DNA of 64,000 nucleotides from contig NZ_DAMCHJ010000012.1 in NCBI RefSeq assembly GCF_032104385.1, positions 53,332 to 117,331 of the forward strand. Direction: 5' to 3'. The stretch's first letter is position 1; every line of letters starts with the position of its first letter. Positions 25,442-35,610 of this stretch are shown one piece after another. The notes under the pieces were generated by a model. It was not told where the DNA came from and searched no databases. It saw nothing but the letters and a program-made list of their open reading frames with translations. A program made the translations under genes and the position numbers. Origin of the DNA: Tissierella sp032104385 (GTDB lineage Bacteria; Bacillota; Clostridia; Tissierellales; Tissierellaceae).

Positions 25442-27437
25442 ATAATTCTTCCAAAATTTTTCTTCCGCCCTCTGTTATCTTAGAACCCATATTTCCTATT
25501 GATTCTATCAATCCATAATTTTCTAAGGTCTTGAGTATATTCCTAATTTTTCCTTCTCCTATTTTTAGGTTCTCATTAATTGCTAATTCAGCAAGTTTAG
25601 TTCTGCCTAGAGGAACTCTATTATGTATTTCAAATTGTTCTAAAATCCATACCTCTTCTTTAGATAAATATACCCTTTCTTTTTTAGACTCAACATCCAT
25701 CATATAACTATGTAAAGATGATAAACCTAATTTTTCTCCATTATAAATCAAAGTTAAATATTCTACTAAATTTATAAGCTCTCTAACATTGCCTATCCAT
25801 TCATAATTATTGAGAAATACTATTGTTTCTTTTTCAAAAAATTCCTCTAAACATTCTATCCTTCTATGTTGTAAATTAATATTAATAAAATATTTTAGTA
25901 AATATTCTATATCTTCCCTTCTTCTACGAAGTGGTATAGTATGCAATGGCAAAATATTTAATCTAAAAAACAAATCCAGTCTAAATTGCCCTTTTTCTAC
26001 TAATTCTAATAAATTTTTGTTTGTGGCAGCTATAATCCTTACATCTATTGGAATTTCATCAACTCCACCTACTTTTCTAATACGCCTTTCCTCTAAGACT
26101 CTCAATAGCTTAGCTTGAACATCTAAAGGTGTATCCCCTATTTCATCAATAAATACAGTTCCTCCATGAGCCATTTGGAATAAACCTATCTTACCACCCT
26201 TAAGAGCACCAGTAAATGTACCTTCTTCATATCCAAACAATTCACTTTCCAAAAGGTTAGATGAAATAGTAGCCATATTAACAGGAACAAAGATACTATT
26301 ATTTCTAAAAGAATTCATATGAATTCCTTGAGCTAGTATCTCTTTTCCTGTACCATTTTCTCCCTCAATTAAAATAGTGGAATCTGTCTTCGAAAACTTC
26401 TTTGCTATTCTTATGATATCCAATGCATTTTTATTTATAGTTAGATAATCTTTGAAACTATGCAACTTTCTATTGAAAACTTTATTATCAGCATAATTTA
26501 TTCCCTGCTCTATCTTTGAAGTATGTCTAAGGGATAATATATATCCTATTTTCCCATAAATCTTAACTTCCCTATATTGGATATATACATCTCTATTTTC
26601 AATTTTACCTATATATGCTCCGTTCCCATTTAGATTTGTATTTTCAAAAGGAAGAAAAGCATCAATTCTTCGTTTAATAATATCCTTCCTTTTAACTCCT
26701 AAGATATGTTCAAATTTAGGATTCAAACTTAATACTTCACCTTCATTATTTATAAAAGCAACTCCATAGTCAAGTCCATTTACTATGGTTTCCAGCATTG
26801 TCTGAGACTCTAAACTTTTCTTTCTGCTTTCATCTATGGATTTTGAAATCTCCACTATATCCCTTATATAGTTTACTACTAAACTATCATCTAAGTATCT
26901 TTCCAAATCTAATATTCTGCCTATTTCATGAATAGTTTGTATATCTAAAATTCTTGTACCAATATCTATCAATTTCTTAGGTTTATATGGTGCTAATTGA
27001 CTTTCCCCAGCAGTAATTGCCGTTTCTAAACATGGGTAAGAAGTACAGTCTGGATAATAAGAATGATATTTGATATGGTCTAATCCCAATTCTATAAGCT
27101 GCTCTATAGCTTCGCTAGCCGATTCATAACAATCATTAATAAATAATACATCTTTACCCTCTTCTATACTTATTATTTCACTTATATTCTTATGATCTAT
27201 AATTCTTTTGGATATTATATTTGGAATATCAGAGGGAATATACCTAATTCCCCTTTTTTTTACATAGATACTTGTAAATAAAACAAGGTCAGCATTTACT
27301 TCTGAATATTTTAGTTTTGAAACTAAAATATTTTCTGTTTTAAGATGTTCTTTTAACAAATCATTCATCTGTTCTATTAATCTTGTACCAGTATTTTTAC
27401 TTTCACTTATTATCACTAATTTTTTCAATATATTCAC
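25440..27437 (-). CDS. Sigma-54-dependent transcriptional activator with PAS and C-terminal winged helix
   Basis: 665 residues. An N-terminal sensor of about 210 residues is followed by a PAS domain (about 215-320, GVAFINNEGEVLSLNPKFEH) and an AAA+ domain with Walker A GENGTGKE, the sigma-54 contact loop as GTFTGA rather than GAFTGA, and Walker B VFIDEIGDTP. The C-terminal 80 residues read as a winged helix (EVWILEQFEIHNRVPLGRTK, later IRNILKTLENYGLIES) instead of the usual Fis-type HTH. It probably activates the adjacent nhaC-iadA promoter. The start is GTG; a TTG three codons in fits the AAAGGTG site better. Confidence 0.88.
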   Translation of the reverse strand: MNILKKLVIISESKNTGTRLIEQMNDLLKEHLKTENILVSKLKYSEVNADLVLFTSIYVKKRGIRYIPSDIPNIISKRIIDHKNISEIISIEEGKDVLFINDCYESASEAIEQLIELGLDHIKYHSYYPDCTSYPCLETAITAGESQLAPYKPKKLIDIGTRILDIQTIHEIGRILDLERYLDDSLVVNYIRDIVEISKSIDESRKKSLESQTMLETIVNGLDYGVAFINNEGEVLSLNPKFEHILGVKRKDIIKRRIDAFLPFENTNLNGNGAYIGKIENRDVYIQYREVKIYGKIGYILSLRHTSKIEQGINYADNKVFNRKLHSFKDYLTINKNALDIIRIAKKFSKTDSTILIEGENGTGKEILAQGIHMNSFRNNSIFVPVNMATISSNLLESELFGYEEGTFTGALKGGKIGLFQMAHGGTVFIDEIGDTPLDVQAKLLRVLEERRIRKVGGVDEIPIDVRIIAATNKNLLELVEKGQFRLDLFFRLNILPLHTIPLRRRREDIEYLLKYFININLQHRRIECLEEFFEKETIVFLNNYEWIGNVRELINLVEYLTLIYNGEKLGLSSLHSYMMDVESKKERVYLSKEEVWILEQFEIHNRVPLGRTKLAELAINENLKIGEGKIRNILKTLENYGLIESIGNMGSKITEGGRKILEEL

Positions 27438-27609
27438 CTTTAATTTTTAAATATAATAATTCTTACTGTATTGTTACTATTAGTATAGCATATTTTTCAT
27501 ATGGAATTAACTTACCATAGAGAGTTAATCTCATATTTACTACCTATATATTATTTTCACAAGGATATTAAAGAAATTATCCCACTTATTCTTATTTTTC
27601 AATTTACTT

Positions 27610-28305
27610 TTATCTTATTAATTTAACTAAATTTATTAATATATTGTAAACAATAGGAATAAAAACTGATGGCAACATATTTCCTACCTTTATTTTTTTT
27701 ATTCCCAATATATTTATTCCTATTGCCATAATTAATAATCCCCCTACTGATGACATTTCATTTACCACTTCTGGAGTAAGCAAATTCCTTACAAAATCAG
27801 CCAGTATAGTAATACTCCCCTGGTAAATAAATACTGGAATACTAGAAAATGCCACTCCAATACCTAAAGTTGAAGCAAATATTATAGAAGAAATTCCATC
27901 TAGAATTGACTTTGCAAACAAAGTCTCATGACTTCCTTGTATGCCAGATTCAAGGGAACCAACTATGGCCATTGCTCCTACACAATAAACTAAGGAAGCT
28001 GTTACAAAACCCTTAGAGAAATTACTATCTTTCCCTCCAAATTTGGTTTGAAGAAAATCTCCTAAATTATCAAGCTTATTTTCTATACCAATAACTTCTC
28101 CTATTATACTTCCCAATACTACACTGCCTATTACTAAAATAATATTCTCAGATTTAATACCTCCCATTATACCAATAACTATAACTGAAAGACCTATTCC
28201 ATCCATTATTGTATTTTTATAATCATCTTTAATTCCTTTTCTAATCCCTATTCCAAATAATGCTCCCATTATAATTGCCAAAGCATTAACTATTGTTCCC
28301 AGCAT
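27610..28305 (-). CDS. DUF554 membrane protein
   Basis: 231 residues with about seven hydrophobic segments and the DUF554 (YdfK/YqgA) pattern: MLGTIVNALAIIMGALFG at the start, then LDGISSIIFASTLGIGV and GGLLIMAIGINILGIKKI near the end. The function of the family is unknown; a small-solute transporter is likely. A single gene on its own. Confidence 0.85.
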   Translation of the reverse strand: MLGTIVNALAIIMGALFGIGIRKGIKDDYKNTIMDGIGLSVIVIGIMGGIKSENIILVIGSVVLGSIIGEVIGIENKLDNLGDFLQTKFGGKDSNFSKGFVTASLVYCVGAMAIVGSLESGIQGSHETLFAKSILDGISSIIFASTLGIGVAFSSIPVFIYQGSITILADFVRNLLTPEVVNEMSSVGGLLIMAIGINILGIKKIKVGNMLPSVFIPIVYNILINLVKLIR

Positions 28306-28423
28306 AGTTCAGTCCTCCTATCTTAATTAACGATTAACCATTAACAATATATTAAAAAATAATAAATCATCTTATATTTTTATTATTCTTATAAGGATAC
28401 ACTATTTTAACAAATATTGCTAC

Positions 28424-28456
28424 AAAAAAATGGAATTCTGAAAAGAACTCCATTTT
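28424..28456 (-). terminator. Terminator of the Bce-type operon
   Basis: AAAATGGAGTTC and GAATTCCATTTT arms, one mismatch, followed by seven T on the minus strand. Confidence 0.88.
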
Positions 28457-28490
28457 ATAAACTATTCATCACCAATTATTGAATATATTT

Positions 28491-30446
28491 TCAATTATAT
28501 TTCACTTTTCTTATATACATTATCCTTATTATAATAAAATAAATCATCTGAAATACTAAATATCCAAATGCAACTGCAAGTCCATTTGTAAAGAGATTTT
28601 TTTCAAGTAAATTAGAAAGAGATTTCAGTGCAAATAAAGAATGTGTAGTGCTAACTACAAATGGTAAAAAGAATATAATTCCTATTTGCTTTGTAATTAT
28701 TTTATTTATTTCATTTTCTGTAGCTCCAATTTTCCTTAGTATATCATATTCTATCTTATCTTGTTTTACTTCATTAAATAATTTGAAATATATTATACTC
28801 CCCGAAGCTATGAAAAATAAAAACGCTATAAAGAATCCTATAAATAATGTAAGCCCAAAGTTATTTCTAATATCCTTATATGGAATTGATTTAGCATAAT
28901 AACTTCCTTGATATTTGTCACCTAGCATATCTCTTATTTCTACTGATGCATCAAAGGAGCTTTTCCACTTATCTAATTTTATTCCATTATATATAACAAT
29001 ATTATCTTCTTTAGCTCTTTGTAATAGATGGTTATAGTCTTTATCATTTAATATAAATGCATCAAAATATCCTAATTTACCTAATGCCATAAGACTATGA
29101 TGGATTTCATCATTTACTTTATATTCTCTTACTTCTCCATTTAAACTTAATTTTGCTGTTTCAAGAGGATATCTTTTTATCTTCTCTGGTTTACCATTAT
29201 ATCCAAATACCTCATAAGGAAAATTATATACTGCTTCATTTTCTTTTACTATAATTTTCTCCTTATTTTGAGAAACTGCTAATTTATTATAATCTGTATT
29301 AGACATGATTAATATTTCTTCTTTAATATGAGAATTGTCCTTGTTAGCTTCATTTTTAACCCATATATTCTTCACTGTATAAATTCCTTTAGTTTTTAAG
29401 TCATGTTTTTCTAATATCCCTTTTATCATATCTATACTATGAATGTCGTCTATTGTTTCTCCTTTTCGGATTATTGCAATATCCTCTGGTGTATCAATTC
29501 CTGATATACTTGCTATTTCTGTAAAGAAAGAATATATCGTCTCTGTAGCAGTGAATGTAATTGCACCTAAAATAGCTGCTGCAAATAGAACCTTGGCTGT
29601 ATCCTGCAATTTAAATATCATTTGAGAATATGATATTAAATTTGTTTTCTTATAAATTATATCCTTGCTCTTTAAAATTCTATTAGCTATAGCTATACTA
29701 AATTGAGTAAATGTAAAGTAAGTACCAATTATGACTATAAATATAACTGGCAGCATAGCCAAAGGTACAAAAGCTCCTTCTACAATCCAAGCTATACCAT
29801 AGCCTAATACTAATAAACCAACACCAAGAATTGATTTTATCTTTGAAAATTTTGGTATTTCCTTAGGTATTTTACTACTTTTAATTTGTTGTATTATTTC
29901 CTTGTTCCTTATTTTAAAAAGCATTAGAATACTTATTGTTTCAAATAAGACAAAGAATACTAAAATTGTAAGTCCCAATGACTTAAAGGATATATTAAAC
30001 GGAAGATTTATATCCATAAATGCTTCCATTGCCATAAGAAATAGTTTTGAAAATACTACTCCTGACAATATACCAGTTGCTATGGAAAAAGCAGATATTA
30101 TGGTGTTTTCTATAAATACATATTTCTTTATTTGTTTCTTAGTCATTCCATATAGAGAAAGAAGTCCAAATTCCTTTCCCCTAGACTTTAAAAATATGGA
30201 GGTAGAATAACTCACAAATAATATTGAAAATATTACTATTATAACTTGGCAAGCTATCATACTATTAACTACGCCCATTAAAGATACACTGCTGCCGCCT
30301 ATATTCTTTATTTTTAATGAAGGATGAAATACAAAATTGGAAAATATGAAAAATGCCGTAACGGCAAAGGAATTACTTAAATAATACATTATATATCTAT
30401 ATAAGTTTCCTTTAACATTACTAAATGCCATATTAGATATCTTCAT
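28491..30446 (-). CDS. bceB: Bce-type ABC transporter permease
   Basis: About 651 residues with 10 predicted membrane helices and a large extracytoplasmic domain of about 200 residues between helices 7 and 8, as in BceB/VraG. FtsX-like motifs are present (KSRGKEFGLLSLYG and DILRKIGATENEINKI). It works with the ATPase at 30433-31200 to detoxify bacitracin-like or cationic peptides and to signal to the BceS kinase. I chose the ATG at 30446 after GGAGGTGG. It overlaps the ATPase stop by 14 nt. Confidence 0.9.
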   Translation of the reverse strand: MKISNMAFSNVKGNLYRYIMYYLSNSFAVTAFFIFSNFVFHPSLKIKNIGGSSVSLMGVVNSMIACQVIIVIFSILFVSYSTSIFLKSRGKEFGLLSLYGMTKKQIKKYVFIENTIISAFSIATGILSGVVFSKLFLMAMEAFMDINLPFNISFKSLGLTILVFFVLFETISILMLFKIRNKEIIQQIKSSKIPKEIPKFSKIKSILGVGLLVLGYGIAWIVEGAFVPLAMLPVIFIVIIGTYFTFTQFSIAIANRILKSKDIIYKKTNLISYSQMIFKLQDTAKVLFAAAILGAITFTATETIYSFFTEIASISGIDTPEDIAIIRKGETIDDIHSIDMIKGILEKHDLKTKGIYTVKNIWVKNEANKDNSHIKEEILIMSNTDYNKLAVSQNKEKIIVKENEAVYNFPYEVFGYNGKPEKIKRYPLETAKLSLNGEVREYKVNDEIHHSLMALGKLGYFDAFILNDKDYNHLLQRAKEDNIVIYNGIKLDKWKSSFDASVEIRDMLGDKYQGSYYAKSIPYKDIRNNFGLTLFIGFFIAFLFFIASGSIIYFKLFNEVKQDKIEYDILRKIGATENEINKIITKQIGIIFFLPFVVSTTHSLFALKSLSNLLEKNLFTNGLAVAFGYLVFQMIYFIIIRIMYIRKVKYN

Positions 30447-31200
30447 TATATCCACCTCCTAGAAGAGACAATGCATCTAATATTTCCTTAAAAAATATTT
30501 GTCTATTAGAACTCTTAACTATTTCGGTGAAAAACTTTCCGTCCTTTATCATTATTATTCTCTTACAAAAACTTGCAGCAAAGGCATCATGAGTGACCAT
30601 AACTATAGTAGACTTCTTTTTTTCATTTATATTTTCTAAGGAGTTCATTAAATCAAATGATGCTTTAGAATCTAAATTTCCAGTAGGCTCATCGGCTAAT
30701 ATAATAGCAGGGTCGTTTATTAATGCCCTTGCACAAGCAGTTCTCTGTTGTTGTCCTCCAGATATCTCATAGGTTCTTTTATCTAAAATCTCCTTAATAT
30801 TTAATACTGATGTTATTTCATCTAATTTCTTTTCTATTTCTCTTTTTAGATAGCCTTCCAATACTAAAGGAAGTATAATATTTTCTTTTACTGATAATGT
30901 GTCTAGTAAATTAAAGTCTTGAAATATAAATCCCAAGTTTTTTCTTCTAAATATAGCCAGTTTATCTTCTTTTAATCTATAAGGATTTTCTCCATTTATT
31001 AAAACTTCTCCAGAAGAGGGAGAGTCTATTGTTGCAAGGATGTTTAACAACGTAGTTTTACCACTGCCGGAAGGTCCCATTATCCCTACAAATTCCCCTG
31101 CTTTTATATTCATATTAAAATTATCTAAGGCCTTTACGGATATGCCTTTGCCTTTGCTTCCATATATTTTAGATAGATCTTTAGTTTGTAATACTGTCAT
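30433..31200 (-). CDS. bceA: Bce-type ABC transporter ATPase
   Basis: 255 residues. Walker A GPSGSGKT (about 42-49), Q-loop FIFQDFNLL, ABC signature ISGGQQQRTACARAL, Walker B IILADEPTGNLDS and switch His VMVTHD. It belongs to the MacB/LolD/BceA group. Upstream lies a 28-nt hairpin (31246-31273) and the histidine kinase; downstream, by overlap, the permease. Confidence 0.95.
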   Translation of the reverse strand: MTVLQTKDLSKIYGSKGKGISVKALDNFNMNIKAGEFVGIMGPSGSGKTTLLNILATIDSPSSGEVLINGENPYRLKEDKLAIFRRKNLGFIFQDFNLLDTLSVKENIILPLVLEGYLKREIEKKLDEITSVLNIKEILDKRTYEISGGQQQRTACARALINDPAIILADEPTGNLDSKASFDLMNSLENINEKKKSTIVMVTHDAFAASFCKRIIMIKDGKFFTEIVKSSNRQIFFKEILDALSLLGGGYNEDI

Positions 31201-31245
31201 TTCTTTACCTCCTAGTTTGTTTTTCTATATATATCATAATAAATT

Positions 31246-31273
31246 AAGGGAAATCATCATATTGATTTCCCTT
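31246..31273. terminator. Hairpin between the kinase and ABC genes
   Basis: AAGGGAAATCA and TGATTTCCCTT make an 11-bp stem with a 6-nt loop. It lacks a strong T-tract and may attenuate or process the transcript between bceS and bceA. Confidence 0.5.
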
Positions 31274-31307
31274 TCAAGTTTTAATTCTCTCTTACAAAAT
31301 TGTCATA

Positions 31308-32381
31308 TTAATTATTTGTTAAATCATAAATACTTTTGCCACTATAAAATACAATGCTAACTGTAGTTCCTTCTCCTTCAATAGACTCTACATTTATACT
31401 ATGTCCTAATCTATTACATATATCTTTAGATAGATACAACCCCATTCCTGTAGACTCTAAATATCTCCTGCCATTTATACCTGTAAAAAAAGGATCAAAC
31501 ACCCTTTCTAAATCTCCCTTTGGTATTCCTACACCATTATCCTTTATGGAAATTATAGTATTCTCATCTTCTTTATAAATCTTTATTATTATATCCTTAT
31601 CTTTACTTTCCTTTACCTTTGAATATTTTATAGCATTAGATATTATTTGACTGATAATAAACTTTACCCATTTTTTATCACTCTTTACAAATATATCATC
31701 TCGCGAAAGTATCTTAGGATATATAGAATTCACTATAAATGCAGATTTGTTCTCATTAATTACATTTCTTATTATTTCCAATAAAGATATATCTTCTACT
31801 TTAAAATCAAGCTCAAAATCATTTATCCTAAGAGTATATAAAGCCATCTCTAGACCATGAGATAATTTTTCTATTTCTTCTTCTATACTTTCATAACTTT
31901 TTCTAGTATTTTCATCTATATCTTTATCTTTCTCATTTTCCAGCATAAGTCTTATTACGGAAACAGGGGTTTTCATTGCATGAATCCATATATTGTTAAA
32001 ATCCATTTGAGTTTTTGTAGTCTTTTTATATCTTTCCAATGTATTTACATAAATAGTATAATCTCTAATCAAAACTTTCTTTAAAAAACTATATTCATTA
32101 CTAATATTATCAGGAATATTATATATATATTGTAAATCTTCATCTTTTTCTAAACCATAATTTATTGGAGTATAAAATCTCTTTTTTTTAATATACTCTA
32201 TTGATATTGATATGCCCAATGCTATAGATCCTAGAATAAAGCCGTAGATAATATTTATTATATTTAATCTTTCTTTTCTGATTATAATGTCCAACATCAT
32301 TATAGTTATAACCAAAGATATAGCAATAAAATAAATAACAATATATAAGAGTTTATCTTTTATATAATCTTTAAATTTCAA
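31308..32381 (-). CDS. bceS: Intramembrane-sensing histidine kinase, BceS-like
   Basis: 357 residues. Two membrane helices near the N-terminus (11-29 and 37-57) with almost no loop between them, as in BceS-type kinases that sense through their ABC transporter. The DHp segment is degenerate around IWIHAMKTPVSVIRLML (phospho-His of IHxxKTP). The ATPase has N-box SNAIKYSK, G1 DNGVGIP and G2 TGMGLYLSK. The partner regulator is separated from it by a glycosyltransferase gene. Confidence 0.9.
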   Translation of the reverse strand: MKFKDYIKDKLLYIVIYFIAISLVITIMMLDIIIRKERLNIINIIYGFILGSIALGISISIEYIKKKRFYTPINYGLEKDEDLQYIYNIPDNISNEYSFLKKVLIRDYTIYVNTLERYKKTTKTQMDFNNIWIHAMKTPVSVIRLMLENEKDKDIDENTRKSYESIEEEIEKLSHGLEMALYTLRINDFELDFKVEDISLLEIIRNVINENKSAFIVNSIYPKILSRDDIFVKSDKKWVKFIISQIISNAIKYSKVKESKDKDIIIKIYKEDENTIISIKDNGVGIPKGDLERVFDPFFTGINGRRYLESTGMGLYLSKDICNRLGHSINVESIEGEGTTVSIVFYSGKSIYDLTNN

Positions 32382-32483
32382 TTTTATCTACTCCCATGTG
32401 TTAATCATCTGCTAAATTACAGATATATCCCTCTACTTTTCATTAAAATAAATCAAACAATACAACAATATAGTAAATTTACA

Positions 32484-33617
32484 CTATGAACTATATTCTA
32501 AATCCATTCTATAATTAGAATCCTCAATCAAATTTTCACCAAGATAAACTATATTATCTAGACAAGATATATTATACATTTCTTCCATATTCTTTTTCAT
32601 AATATCTAATATTTCCTGATTTTTCATTATAGATTCCAAAAGTTCTTTAATAAAATCCACCTTAGGTACATATAAGGCTAGTCCTTGTCTAAGCAAAAAA
32701 TCAAGATTTTCTTTTTCCTGTCCTGGAATATAATAGGGAATAATCATAGGAAGTCGCTTTGCCATTGCTTCAGAAATAGTCAATCCTCCAGGTTTTGTTA
32801 TGATTATGTCAGAATTCTCCATAATAAATGGAATATTATTTGTAAATCCATATACACTAAGTTTGTTACTTTCTATTAATTCTCTATATTCTTTCTCTAT
32901 ACTTGCCTGTAACTTTCTATTTTTACCGCAAATTGTTACAATATTATAGTCACCATCTATTTGAACAATGTTTTTCAATACCTTTTTCATTCCTTTGAGA
33001 CCTAAACTTCCTGCCATGAGTAAAATTTGGAAAGAACTAGATTTCAAATTCATAGACTGAAATCCTTTTAAAAATTCTTCCTTAATAGGTATACCATATG
33101 AAAATATTTTCTCCTTTGATATTCCTTGTTTTATTAATGTTCTACTAGTATAATCACTACCTGCAATATAGGCATCTACATTTTTATCTATATATGCTTT
33201 ATGTGCTTCATAATCTGTTACTATTGAAATAAAAGGTATGTCAATTAACTTCCTTTCCTTCAAAGAGCCTACTACCCCAACCATAAAAGCATGGGTTGAT
33301 ATAATTAAATCAGGATTTTCTTGTAAAATTATATTATAAACTTTCTCTCTAGAAATACTTGAAAAAGAGTGTTTAATTAACTTATTGGATTTCTCCTTGT
33401 TGCTAATGCTATATAAACTTCCATACAATTTAGGAAAATTATTGATTAAAACTTTGCAAGAGCCAATTATAAAAGCATCTAATGCTTTATTTATCTCCAA
33501 TAAAGCGTCTATTTTTTTCACTACAAAACCATGTTTTTTAAACTCTCTTTCTAAACAAGATGCAGCCTCATTATGACCGCCACCTATAGATGCAGTAAAT
33601 ATCAATACTTTTTTCAT
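32484..33617 (-). CDS. MurG-like diacylglycerol glycosyltransferase
   Basis: About 377 residues, GT28 family. N-terminal MGDG-synthase domain with FTASIGGGHNEAA; C-terminal sugar-nucleotide domain with ITKPGGLTISEAMAKRLPMI. Bacterial relatives (UgtP) build glucosyl-diacylglycerol for membrane and lipoteichoic-acid anchors. I used the ATG at 33617 after GGAGGAAAATAT; the earlier in-frame start lacks a site. It lies between the BceR- and BceS-like genes, hinting at a lipid change as part of the peptide-defence response. Confidence 0.88.
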   Translation of the reverse strand: MKKVLIFTASIGGGHNEAASCLEREFKKHGFVVKKIDALLEINKALDAFIIGSCKVLINNFPKLYGSLYSISNKEKSNKLIKHSFSSISREKVYNIILQENPDLIISTHAFMVGVVGSLKERKLIDIPFISIVTDYEAHKAYIDKNVDAYIAGSDYTSRTLIKQGISKEKIFSYGIPIKEEFLKGFQSMNLKSSSFQILLMAGSLGLKGMKKVLKNIVQIDGDYNIVTICGKNRKLQASIEKEYRELIESNKLSVYGFTNNIPFIMENSDIIITKPGGLTISEAMAKRLPMIIPYYIPGQEKENLDFLLRQGLALYVPKVDFIKELLESIMKNQEILDIMKKNMEEMYNISCLDNIVYLGENLIEDSNYRMDLEYSS

Positions 33618-33812
33618 ATATTTTCCTCCTTCACTGCCTAACCTCAAATAATATGTCATTAGATATAACGAAATTTAAATACATACTACTGCACTTCAAT
33701 TTATTTAATCTCTTTATCTATACTATATAAAAATAAATAGAGGTTATCTATTGATTTTTCTTTCAAGTCAAAAATATATCTTACAATAATGTCAGATTAA
33801 ATTTAAAACCAT

Positions 33813-34505
33813 CTAATCCCATGTTTTTATCATAGAATATCCTTGCCCTCTTTTGGTCTGAATACTGTCTTTTATTCCAATATCTTCTAGTCTCTTCCTA
33901 AGTCTTGTAATATTCACTGATAAAGTATTATCATCAACAAAATCCACATCATCCCACAACTCTTCTAATAGGATTTCTCTCGATACTATTTTATCTATAT
34001 TAGACATAAGCATATATAATAATCCAAACTCTTTCTTACTTAACTCTATTTTCTTTCCTTGCCATTCAACTGTTGACTGGCTTTTATATAAATATACCCC
34101 TTCTACTTCATATATATCCTTAGAAACATCCCCTGCATATTCTCCATAGGTTCTCCTTATTACTCCTTTTATTTTTGCCAGTAATAAATCAAAAGAAAAA
34201 GGCTTTATAATATAGTCATCTCCGCCATTTTCTATGGCTAATACTTGATCCATATCTGAAAATCTAGCTGATATAAATATAATAGGAACTTTAGATATAC
34301 TTCTCAATTCCCTACACCAAAAGAAGCCATCATAATTAGGTAAATTTATATCTAGAAGAACTAAATGAGGATTTTCTGCTATAAACTCTCCTTTTATATT
34401 GTTATAATCCTTTACTGTAACTACAGTATAATTATATCTCTCTAATTTATCTTTAATAAGCTTTAAAATCTTTTCATCATCTTCTACTACAAATATTTTA
34501 TACAT
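33813..34505 (-). CDS. bceR: OmpR-family response regulator, BceR-like
   Basis: 230 residues. Receiver domain with the phospho-acceptor Asp in LVLLDINLPNYDG (Asp52), Lys in YIIKPF, and an OmpR winged helix (KKIELSKKEFGLLYMLMSN, later SVNITRLRKRLEDIG). It is the regulator expected for the Bce kinase and ABC genes downstream. Ribosome site GAGGTGAGAAG. Confidence 0.92.
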   Translation of the reverse strand: MYKIFVVEDDEKILKLIKDKLERYNYTVVTVKDYNNIKGEFIAENPHLVLLDINLPNYDGFFWCRELRSISKVPIIFISARFSDMDQVLAIENGGDDYIIKPFSFDLLLAKIKGVIRRTYGEYAGDVSKDIYEVEGVYLYKSQSTVEWQGKKIELSKKEFGLLYMLMSNIDKIVSREILLEELWDDVDFVDDNTLSVNITRLRKRLEDIGIKDSIQTKRGQGYSMIKTWD

Positions 34506-34577
34506 CTTCTCACCTCTTAATTAATTGTTTATACAATTATATATTTAGAATATCCCATTCAAAATAATTTTTCCACA

Positions 34578-34614
34578 TAAAAAATGGAATTCCATAAAAG
34601 AATCCCATTTTTTG
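34578..34614 (-). terminator. Terminator of the nar-asr operon
   Basis: AAAAAATGGGATTC and GAATTCCATTTTTT arms with one mismatch, T-tract on the minus strand, 24 nt past the last gene. Confidence 0.85.
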
Positions 34615-34637
34615 TTAATTTGAGTCAAAAATTCAAA

Positions 34638-35600
34638 CTATGCCAGTTCTTTATTTAATTTATTTTTACTTCCTAAGAACATTATTAAAAATTGAATTAA
34701 TACATAGCCTATTATGGCAGTGGTTAGATAAATTTGAAATCCAGCTAACTCTTTAATAACAATGGATAGTTTCTCATATCCAAGTCCTCCTACAAACTTA
34801 GACATTTGTAGAGATGCAACAATTCCTATTGCCATTGGGAATGTCATTCCTGCATAACTTGGTGCAAAATCAGAGGAGAAAAATTTTGGCAATTTATAAA
34901 CTACAAAGATCAATGAACAAAGAACTGCAAAATAAATACCAAATACTAAATATGAATTTGGATTTTCTATATTGTTTAAATAGCTTACTAAACATAAGCT
35001 GCATGGTGCCAATAAAATTGCCATCGTATGATAAACTGGTGCTTTAATTTCTACTGTTATTAATCTATTAAGTATGAAAGGTAAAAGCAGTAGATAAATA
35101 ACAATCCCATAATAAACAACTATTTTGCAGATAAATGGTTCTTTCATTGCTCCACCAACTACGGCAGAAACCATAATACCATTATAAGTAACAAACCAAC
35201 TAGGTAAAAAACTTTCCTTATTGAAGTTTTTAATTATATTTCTATAAGTAAATACAAGAATATGAATTATATGAAGAATCAATCCTATTAGCCAAAAACC
35301 TTTCCCAATAACTTGGTTAAATCCAATATAATAACTTCCTAAGATCATCATAACCATTGTAAAGCCTGCATATAAACTACTTGGAACCGTAGTAGAATAT
35401 TCTTTTTTAAAGGTTTTAGGATATTTTAAAATCTTTATTAAATAAAGAATCCAGATACAAGTTCCAAGCCACATAAAACCATGTCGTATTCCAGTAAAAC
35501 CTAACCCCTGATATACATTAGATAAGGTCAATGCTCCAACCATAGTAGGCAAAATAGGTACTGGCATATTTTCCAATCTTTCCATAAATGATTTATCCAT
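34638..35600 (-). CDS. TDT-family (TehA/SLAC1-like) anion transporter
   Basis: About 320 residues with ten predicted membrane helices. The start ERLENMPVPILPTMVGALTL and a mid-protein PSWFVTYNGIMVSAV match the TDT family (tellurite-resistance TehA, plant anion channel SLAC1, yeast sulfite pump Ssu1). The ATG at 35600 sits 6 nt after AGGAGG. It is the last gene of the seven-gene asr-nar operon, so nitrate/nitrite entry or sulfite/nitrite exit is plausible. The substrate cannot be read from the sequence. Confidence 0.78.
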   Translation of the reverse strand: MDKSFMERLENMPVPILPTMVGALTLSNVYQGLGFTGIRHGFMWLGTCIWILYLIKILKYPKTFKKEYSTTVPSSLYAGFTMVMMILGSYYIGFNQVIGKGFWLIGLILHIIHILVFTYRNIIKNFNKESFLPSWFVTYNGIMVSAVVGGAMKEPFICKIVVYYGIVIYLLLLPFILNRLITVEIKAPVYHTMAILLAPCSLCLVSYLNNIENPNSYLVFGIYFAVLCSLIFVVYKLPKFFSSDFAPSYAGMTFPMAIGIVASLQMSKFVGGLGYEKLSIVIKELAGFQIYLTTAIIGYVLIQFLIMFLGSKNKLNKELA

Positions 35601-35610
35601 GATTATCCTC

